A stretch of DNA of 64,000 nt, taken from the NCBI GenBank assembly GCA_026686845.1, contig JAIVEN010000022.1:26758001-26822000 (forward strand), in the 5' to 3' direction. The translations under genes were made by a program, and so were the position numbers. The notes below the pieces were generated by a model. The model searched no databases. It worked only from the letters and a program-made list of their open reading frames with translations, and was not told the origin of the DNA. Every line of letters begins with the position of its first letter. Position 1 is the stretch's first letter. Shown in pieces: positions 55,901 through 64,000 of this stretch. Source of the DNA: Adenanthera pavonina (lineage: Eukaryota; Streptophyta; Magnoliopsida; Fabales; Fabaceae).

Positions 55901-58281
55901 TATAACACCCGTACATTTTATATGACATTTTAATTGAAAAAAATAAATTATTAACTACAATTTAATAAACATTGGAGGAAAATAAAGAAATACTTATAAC
56001 CCTTTCATAACTTCTGGAGGGCCGAAAGGGCGAAAGATAAACAAACCATACCCTTAAATTCCAAAAGCACCTAGACACCCAACTGAGAGTTTGTAAGCTA
56101 ATTGGGCTTTCACATGACTTGTCACCCACACCAAACCATGGTACCAATTACTAACCACATCTAGGCTTAATACGCAATGACAAAATAAAATAAAAAAAAA
56201 TGAAGGGAACAATAGCATACTCCATTTCATCCATACTACTTACAGTCATCACAAAGGAACTCAGCATTGTCCCAAAACAAAAGGAAACTATTAGTTTCCT
56301 ATACCATGAATCAATTAAGTCACAGTCAGTTCAATATATCAAAGGACTTAGGAAAGTGTATTCATTCACTTGGCGACTCAAAATAAAAATAACTGAGCAT
56401 TCATTCTACTAATATACTAAAAATGGGAAATAAGCAATCCTTTTTTGAAAAGGAGGGATCTGAACCTCCAGTTGCTCCCCTAAAGCAGTATTGGAGTTGT
56501 CACCTACAAAATAATGGTTGACCAAGGTGAGATACTTATCGCATTAACAAGACATAATCTAAATTATAAGGAATCTTGAAAAAAGAAAATCCACACTTAG
56601 AAAAGAGTAAACTCTTTGTAACATCGAAAATCATAAACTATATTGGGTATATAATACAACCACGAGGTCCACATCCCGTCTAGAGTCAGAACACAACCAC
56701 GAGGTCCATCAATCAAATATATTGGGCGGGACACAACCACGAAGTCCACATCCTATCCAGAGTCAAAACACAATCACAAGGTTTATCAATCAAACATATT
56801 GGGCAAGACACAACCACAAGATCCACATCTCATCCAAAGCTAGAACACAACTACAAGGTCCATTAATCAAGTATATTGGGCAGGATACAACCACGAGGTC
56901 CATATCCTATCCAAAGCCAGGGCACAACTAGGATGGCCATCAATTAATAACATATTCGGCACGACACAACCACGAGGTCCACATCCCATTCAGAGTCAAG
57001 AGAAAACCATGAGATCTATCAATCAGGCATATTATCCAGTTTTCAAATTACCACAATACAATCATTTATCATTACACATAAATATAATGCCCAACTCAGC
57101 CTTTCAACCACTTTGGAGGTTTCTGTACAACCTTTCTATATAATTAGGCAAGTTATACATATATAAATATGTAAGTCAACAACTTAAAATCGTAAGACTA
57201 AGATAAGATTTTTTACCTTAAAAAAAATTCTAATTTCATAATAGAAAGTGTAAGAGATTATAGAATAGCCCTGGTTACCTCCAACCGTTAACAGGATTAC
57301 ACCAGTGTTATGGGTCGCTGGATGAGCTATCGAACTCGTCCACCGAAACAAAAGCCTTAAGATTGACCTGAATCAACTAACTTTAAGCTCTAAGCCCAAA
57401 ATTTCAAGCCAAGCACTCATTTGTATCCATATCACAATTACTCATCAAAATCATGTTTCGAGTAACATTTTCGATTAACTGTTTATATAGCAATTCAACT
57501 CCAATCCCCACCAAACTTAGTATAGTTATTTTTAGACCCCAAGATGTATAATATAAACCCAATATCCCTAAACAAGCAAATTTTCGGATCTACCCTAATC
57601 TTAGGTTCGTTCTACTTCATACCATAGAATATTAAACTCAGAAAATCCATCATTCCAACCTATTTACTACTCCCTGAAGCTTCAAGTCATAATTTAAGAC
57701 ACAACACCCAAGCTGTTATAAAGATTAAGCTTCCAATGTAGAGAAATTTGAAGTATAAAGAAGAGTCACAGATGTGAAATAATAGGAAAGGGGAGGTGGG
57801 AAGAGGACGAGCTTACGCAGCACCTACCACCACTAGCCGGCCAGAAACCTACACCGCCAGCGTCGACGCCGTATATCTGGCCAGATTCCGGTGCGTCACC
57901 TCTCCTCCAAGTCGCATGAGTTCGCTCTCTCTCCCTCCTTCCTTTTCCTCCCCTTTTCCCCGACCTCTCTGCGTCTAGAACGCCTCCCTCTTTCTTTCTT
58001 TTTTTTTTCTTTTAATATATATAAAAATGTATATATATATTTGCATAAAAAATACATATATATATATATATTAAACATTTTTCCGAGATACTGATGAGAC
58101 TTCCACAATCTCCTTAATTCCCATATCCTAATTTTCAAAGAAATTTGAATATTAATTAACTCAAGAAGGAAAATAATTAATTTAATTTCAAATCTTCATT
58201 AGTTATAATTTAATTTAATTTAATTTTTACATATTCTTTTTAGGCTCCCAAATTATTTTTTCTAAATTTAAAGGTGTTACA
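55901..58281 (-). mobile_element. Ty3-like LTR in reverse orientation
   Basis: On the minus strand the sequence begins TGTAACACCTTTAAATTTAGAA (58281 leftwards) and ends CGGGTGTTATA (55901), which is the pattern of Ty3 LTRs (TGTAACACC...GGGTGTTACA with one change). Inside, on the minus strand, lie an AT-rich TATA zone (58015-58080) and a purine-rich then GC-rich presumed leader (57800-58000). The five bases outside do not match, so either the boundaries are off or one flank was rearranged. It contains the 77-bp tandem repeat. The short ORFs at 57796-58138 are in the leader zone and are not genes. Confidence 0.5.
56656..57040. repeat. 77-bp minisatellite, five units
   Basis: Copies of ACAACCAC(G/A)A(G/A)(G/A)TCCACATC start at 56656, 56733, 56810, 56887 and 56966, i.e. 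periods 77, 77, 77 and 79. Each unit is itself a pair of related halves of about 39 bp: one with ACAACCACGAGGTCCACATCC and one with ACACAACCACGAGGTCCATCAATC. So a 39-bp repeat duplicated and then the 77-bp unit amplified. It lies within the reverse-oriented LTR. Confidence 0.9.
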
Positions 58282-61200
58282 ATTTCAAATTCCAAACACA
58301 GAGGAACAAGATACACACGTAACATAGGCATTATCTTGTTTAATAGAAGTAAGAAAAAAAGGCACCATGAAAATTTAAACACAAACTCAGCTAGAAATTC
58401 GACGATGAGATTTTGAACTCTCCAGAAGAGAGGATTTGGACTCTCAAAAAGAGAGGATTTTTGGATGGGAAGCTTGATCAATTTATTTTTTGACATCAAG
58501 ATAAATCATCTCATAAAAGAATAGACACAAAATATATGATCTACTAGAGAGAGAGAGAGAGAGAGAAATATGAGATATCCATATCCCATTGTCCCATTAG
58601 TTCATCATCTAACTAAACACGATAAATTATGTTGATAGAAAAAAAATGAACATATCCAAATTTTGCTTTGCCTTAATGACAACAAACAGAGAGCGAATTA
58701 AGATGTGAGTAAAAAATTAAATGAAATATTTATGTCCTGTTACCAAATTTACAATCATTTGAATAGTAGAAAAACCCAGAACTTTGAGTAATAAGCTCCA
58801 CTGTGGCTCCATTGACAATCATTTGACTGTTTCATTAGGCCATCTATTCATAATCATCTGTTCATACGATCAAATGAATATGAAATACAGTTGAACAAAA
58901 CAAGTCTTTCTCTAAAATACAAGTTATTCACAACTCCTTCTACGGCAAATAGTCTATCCAAATCATTAATTAAAAAATCCGTTCATTAATTTTTTGTTTT
59001 TAAAAAAATCTGTATCCATGAATTGAATGGCTCTCCGGGCATGAAAGAAACAAGGATTGAATGGCTCTTCAGCCTTGTTAGGAGATATGATTGATTATTA
59101 ACTTGTTAATTAATGGACGGCAAAAACATACATGATCATGCGTACCTCAAGACTGACTATTGACTAATCTTCTCAGTATTACTTTCGGCATTTTGATCAG
59201 GTAAAAATGTCCGAGTTGATCCGCAATTTGTTTACTAACGTTGTTTGTAAAATTTTAATTGAAATTTAATTAGGATCCTCCATAATGCACACTTGGGTCC
59301 AGGAGAGGCGTCAGTTAAGACCCTTCCTTCTTTCTTTCTTTTTTATTTTCTTTTTGAAAAACTAAACTTTTTTTTTTGTTTTCTTCGCTTTTTTGGTGTT
59401 CGGTTTCCTTTCGTGCCAACTGGCTTGTTTGTGTCAACCTTGGTTTCTTTTTTTTGGGGAAAAGAAAGTATCGTTGTATACAAAACTTATCATTAATTAT
59501 TATTTTTTTGTTGATTTGATCAAAATAAAGTTACTCAAACCTGAACAAAAACAAGTTACTCATACATGCAGCTTTTAAATTTATAATAGCAATACCGCAT
59601 TACCCTCCCAATTCTGTCTTTTTATTTAACACACATAATGTAGAAATAATTCTCTTATTCATTTGCTTTAAACATATAAAATTTAAAAATTTCGACCTAA
59701 CTGGATTATCATAAGTTAAGAGATAATTGTATTTTGTAATTTATTTATTCATTCTTTGTTCTGTCATTCTTATCCGTTATGTATAGGTGCTTAATGCTGA
59801 ATGGATATAGTGCACAGTAATGTATTATTTAAGAAAGGAATTGTAACCCTATGAAGTCAAGGGTTTTTAGCCTCGCACATATTCTCTCTGAATTGTCTTT
59901 GTCGTATTTTCTATCTTCATATGTATGTGTTTAAACAAAACAAAAAAACAAAAACAAAAGGCATCCGGCCAGCTTTGTTGCACCCCATTTTCTCTCTATT
60001 TTTTGGGCCAATCATTTTCTCTCTAATTTGTTATCTCTAATAATCTCATTAAAAGTGTAAAATCAATAATATATCATACTAAATTTAAGGCCATAGTATT
60101 TTTTTTTTTGACAGAATTTAAGGCCATAGTATAAAATGTGTGTGTATGCTTTGCTATAATTTTAAAAATACGTTTTTTTTATTTCTTTCTACTTTTCTTG
60201 GATTATTTTTCTTATCTGCGGGTCTTGAAAAAAAAATTGAGAAATTCAAAGATTCAGCAACAAGTCAATCTTGATTGGCCTTTTTTTTTAAAAAGAAAAG
60301 TCAGCCTTCAACAAGTCCGGCCATTCCTTTAAGTCACCGTTTCATTAATTCTGAATCAAAATTCGAATAATTTATGGTGGTGGCATTTCCACACTTTCTG
60401 GATGCTCATTATTTAAAACATCGAAGATTAACTTCTGATTATAGCTAGTACTAGTATTATATAATCCACCAGCTATACAATTTAAGCACAACATAATATG
60501 GTTCTCTAATATTCCTGGCTATAATTACTTCGAAAGCGTGTTTCGGGCGTGTTTATATATTAGCTATGTTTCATAAATAATAATCATTTTATATGAATTA
60601 ATTTAATTGGTATTTATCATTTTTTTCTGTATAACAAATCTGATGAACCTTGCGAGACTGACCATTGATGCTATGACAAATTCCCCACGTTCACCCAGAA
60701 ACTCATTCCACACCCCAATTTATTCTAAATAAATAATTTTCTTTCTGTTACGTAATCAAATTGTTCATTTAATTAATATATTTTCTTTGACTAATTTTTA
60801 AGTGAGTTTCTTTCTTTCTTTCTTTTTTTGGTAAATAAGAGCCATTATTCTTTTTTACTATTTTCAAAGAGTTGCTCCCGTCAACTTGTGTGATAATGTT
60901 GTCAAACTAATTATGGAATTAGTTACACTACTGCTTTTACGTTACAAGTTAAACTTGAAGTGGACCATGCACTGGTTTGGTCCTAAATTTTCAGTTTTAA
61001 TTAGTCCTTATAATTTCATCTAGTTTTAAATTTAATTAGTTTCTCATAATTGTCATTTCACATAAGCATCTGATCAGTTGCATCTAAATACTCTGTTTCA
61101 AGTTTAGCTTGGAAAACAATAGGCAAATGGAATGGGGTTCATGGCATAGCCTGACTTTTTATGGATTATAATTGACTTCATATAATATGCAAAATAAAAG

Positions 61201-61454
61201 AAAACAATTAAATCAAAAAAATAAATTTTATACACAATTCATGCTTTTTGTGTCATTTCTTTAACAACGACTACAAAATTCCAATTTTCAAGTGACAAAG
61301 CTTAATGGCTTTTTGAGGTGTAATACTGGTTTGGATACAATAACACACCAAAAAAAAAATGAAGAACGAAAAGATCTTCTCAGATAAATGTAACTGAGGT
61401 GAAAAGTGAAAAAAAGAGGAAAAAGTGAATTCTATTTCTATAGCACATCCAACT
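58282..61454. other. Gene-free AT-rich stretch with microsatellites
   Basis: No supported gene over about 3.2 kb. An (AG)n microsatellite lies at 58546-58566, T- and CTTT-rich runs at about 59325-59350 and 60810-60830. The short ORFs here (59293-59578, 60138-60332) are driven by poly-T codons and are rejected. Confidence 0.5.
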
Positions 61455-61560
61455 GTCACAGATACAATTAATTCACATCTCTATTTTCCTGGCTTATATT
61501 GCTCCACGTCACAGATACAATTAATTCACATCTCTATTTTCCTGGCTTATATTTCTCCAC
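61455..61560 (+). repeat. 53-bp tandem duplication
   Basis: GTCACAGATACAATTAATTC and the following 33 bases occur at 61455-61507 and again at 61508-61560 with about one difference (TTGCTCCAC versus TTTCTCCAC). It is recent to judge by the identity. No gene is affected. Confidence 0.9.
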
Positions 61561-62113
61561 GCCAGCAGCACCATAAACAACACATTAATTATGAATGTAT
61601 TAAAATTCCAACTAAACATTAAACTAATATTCAAGTTTCAATGGTAATACAAGTTTCGGTAATTTAACCACGGTTCAACCAAAATAAAATTGATAATAAT
61701 AAATACTATTTTTTTAATTTTATATCTCATATATTATTAAAAATTATTATTAAATAAATTTCATAATTTAATATTAAAATCTAAATAAATTAATATTTAT
61801 TTATAATTATATTTTAAATTCAAAGTAGTTAAGAATATTCTATTTTTATATTATTTATTAAACAAATTTATCATTATTGATAATTATGTATCATAATAAT
61901 GCTTATATAATATTATAATGTAAAAAAAATTCATATAAAAATGTTATTTAGGACTAAAAATAATACTACTTTATCTTAAAAAATTAAAAACATTTTAAAA
62001 AAATTATTATCGGTTCAAACTGGTTCTAATATCTACAACTCTAGTTCTTCTTCCAAACCAAACCTAATACCGATTCCCAATCGATCTGATCTAATTTTTA
62101 ATATATTATTAAT
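61561..62113. other. Very AT-rich stretch, possible old MITE
   Basis: No ORF. CGGTTCAACC near 61672 and CGGTTCAAACTGGTTC near 62009 might be decayed ends of a small element, but they are not convincing inverted repeats. Confidence 0.3.
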
Positions 62114-63500
62114 TATTAAAAACAATAGTAAAGAAAGGTCCCTAAACCCTAATCATGGCCCCAATATATTGAGGGGATGTAGAAGTGATTAATGACGGTT
62201 AAATCAAACCTCAACTATCACAAGTATATGGGTCAAATCAAGTAATACAATTATGAGCCAGGTATTGTCCCATAAGTAGTTAAACTAATAAGAGTGAGCA
62301 ATAAACAACCAAATTTTCTTCTAACAACCAAATTTTCTTCTAAGTTAAGCAATCAACTAAAACTAGCAAGCAAGAACTTAAAGGAGATAATTCAACAACC
62401 AAAGAGACTTTGAACAAGTTAGAAAAATTTCACAAGCAACCTAGAGTACTAATCCCTTGTTTCCTAGTCACAATATCCATTTACCCATTTATACTTAATT
62501 GTTGCTTTAGTAATCAGGACTTTAATTAATTATAGATGTTTTTCGAATCATTCATAATCTTATCTTAGAATAATATGCAATTCATCACATAATAACCTAA
62601 AATGCATTACAAGCATATCTCCTCTATTGATTATGCAATGCTCCTAGGTATATCCGAATCCTAGTTGCAAATTAGAATTAATCTAATCTTGCATTACTTA
62701 ATCTAATGGTCCATTTGAAATTCCCTCTTTCAAGTTTAATCCCAAACCCCCAATTCTTACTCAATGGTGGCCAAGCATCAAATAAGAAACAATAACACAA
62801 GATTAAGTAACTAAAACTTCAATTAATTATAAAAAGTAAGTGAATAAAGCAACTAATCTACAAGTAAGTTCAAAATAGCTCTAGGTATATGCAAAATCTA
62901 GCCACACATGGCCATAGCAGCAATTAAACATGTAAATACAGCAAGCAAACCAAGAAACATAGGGAGGAAGAGAAGAATAATCAGTGAGATTGAAGTAAAA
63001 CTCCAAAATCTTGATGAATCTCCTCTTTCCTTAGTCCCTTTTGCCTCAAGCTCCTGGAAATTGCCTCCAAACTACCCAGAAACCCTCCAAAATGAAGTAT
63101 GAATGAAACTGTTCCAGTGAAAATAGACCAAAAAATGAAGCTATGCATTTTGGTACTTTGTGGTAGCAAAATCTATTTTCACTAGTGTGAAAATAATTTC
63201 GACGCCTCAAAACATAATTTTTACTAAAGCATTGCTGCTCCCAGGATTCTGTCTTGAATCTGCTTAAACTTTGACCCAAAAAAAAAACCTGCTTAAACAT
63301 TTATGCTGCCGCTAAATTCACCTTTGCTCCTGTAGAATCCATAATGTTATAGCATTCTTTACAAGTGCTACCTCAAAATTTCTTGCACATTAATATCTTG
63401 AAATCTAAGTTTCAAACTTCTTTTAACCTGGATCCCTAAAATCAAATTACATCAAATCAATGTAATATCTACTCCAAAGAGTTCAAAATGCTTACAAAAC
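62114..63500 (-). mobile_element. Probable LTR-retrotransposon remnant, reverse orientation
   Basis: The first 70 bp match the repeat in the BSD gene intron (50052-50125). The remainder (62190-63500) has the general look of a reverse-oriented plant LTR: no ORF of substance, a CT-rich block at about 63010-63090, and blocks such as TATGCAATGCTCCTAGGTAT. Neither LTR boundaries nor target duplications could be set. Overlapping small ORFs at 62908-63300 on both strands are not supported. Confidence 0.3.
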
Positions 63501-64000
63501 TCACCAACTTAATATCCCAACACTCTAAATCAGTAAACAAATTAATTTGCCAATTATATTGGAAGAAATCGCAATTGATGACTCCCAATTCCATTAAAAA
63601 TCGTAACAAATATTATAAAATATTGGGAGTCATAAGTAATGAGGAGAAATGGTCCTACAACGAATAATTGTTATAACACCGTATAAAAGATAAAATAAAA
63701 ATATATTAATCAAATTAAGAGGGAGAGAAATTTAGAAGCTACGCACTAAAATCATATTCCACAACTAAGTATATTTGTCATGGAATTTACTTTATCAAAT
63801 AAGATTCTCTTCATTCAGTGGCCACAATAAAGAAAAAAAGATTCTCTTTCATTTATGCATTTATGATTTATGTAGTCAAATAAGGCGTGGCACAAAAAAA
63901 AAGTAATTGTATTTCAGGCTCACATCCTATTTTTATACACATCATCTCTTTTCTATCTATCTCTCTCAATAATCCATATGTCCTCTCTCCACACGTTTAT
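63501..64000. other. Gene-free end of window
   Basis: AT-rich, no supported feature seen before the window ends. Confidence 0.4.

Noticed and set aside
56656..57040. Regular repeats resembling a CRISPR array
   Set aside because: Units are contiguous, diverged and without unique spacers, and the DNA is plant nuclear; it is a minisatellite.
57796..58138. Short ORFs near 57.8-58.1 kb
   Set aside because: They fall in the presumed leader and TATA zone of a reverse-oriented LTR and have low-complexity composition.

Overview
The window is plant nuclear DNA, most likely from a dicot. It is AT-rich, has introns with GT/AG splice sites, and carries LTR retrotransposons, L1-type LINEs and CACTA transposons. 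By my reading only three host genes are well supported; most of the rest is nested or decayed transposon sequence. The species cannot be fixed from the sequence.

Layout. (1) 1-9414: the 3' half of a decayed Ty1/Copia element of Sirevirus type (reverse transcriptase-RNase H, env-like ORF, polypurine tract, 3' LTR). Its LTR is split by a 2.95-kb solo LTR with a perfect 5-bp target duplication. (2) 9415-13260: a purine-rich repeat of unknown class split by a Tat/Ogre-like solo LTR. (3) 14250-26160: a cluster of LRK10L (Lr10-type) receptor kinase genes. It holds a plus-strand kinase relic, an apparently intact four-exon gene on the minus strand (16760-22473), and a head-to-head partner on the plus strand (22755-24908) whose ectodomain exon is frameshifted. 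The two start codons are 281 bp apart. (4) 26786-32027: a 5.2-kb CACTA element with 3-bp target duplications, relics of its own proteins and at least one exon-like fragment of possible host origin. (5) 32160-41078: a second, decayed copy of the kinase-cluster flank, broken by a complete LINE insertion (34348-38283) and cut off at its right end. (6) 41085-46967: LTR fragments, a probable solo LTR and a terminal-inverted-repeat element. (7) 48474-51233: a three-exon BSD-domain protein gene on the minus strand. (8) 53448-64000: a second, short CACTA-like element, an LTR carrying a 77-bp minisatellite, and gene-free AT-rich DNA.

How the parts relate. The two LRK10L genes look like a co-regulated divergent pair of cell-surface kinases of the kind linked to defence. 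Their short shared promoter holds a cluster of TTGAC (WRKY) and TGACG (bZIP) cores. The paralogous block at 33-41 kb shows that the cluster expanded by segmental duplication and then decayed under transposon insertion. The most unusual structure is in the Copia element: a family of near-palindromes related to GGTTATGCGCATAACC is arrayed ahead of a TATA box twice, once in the LTR and once in the spacer before the env-like ORF. This suggests a second, LTR-like promoter inside the element.
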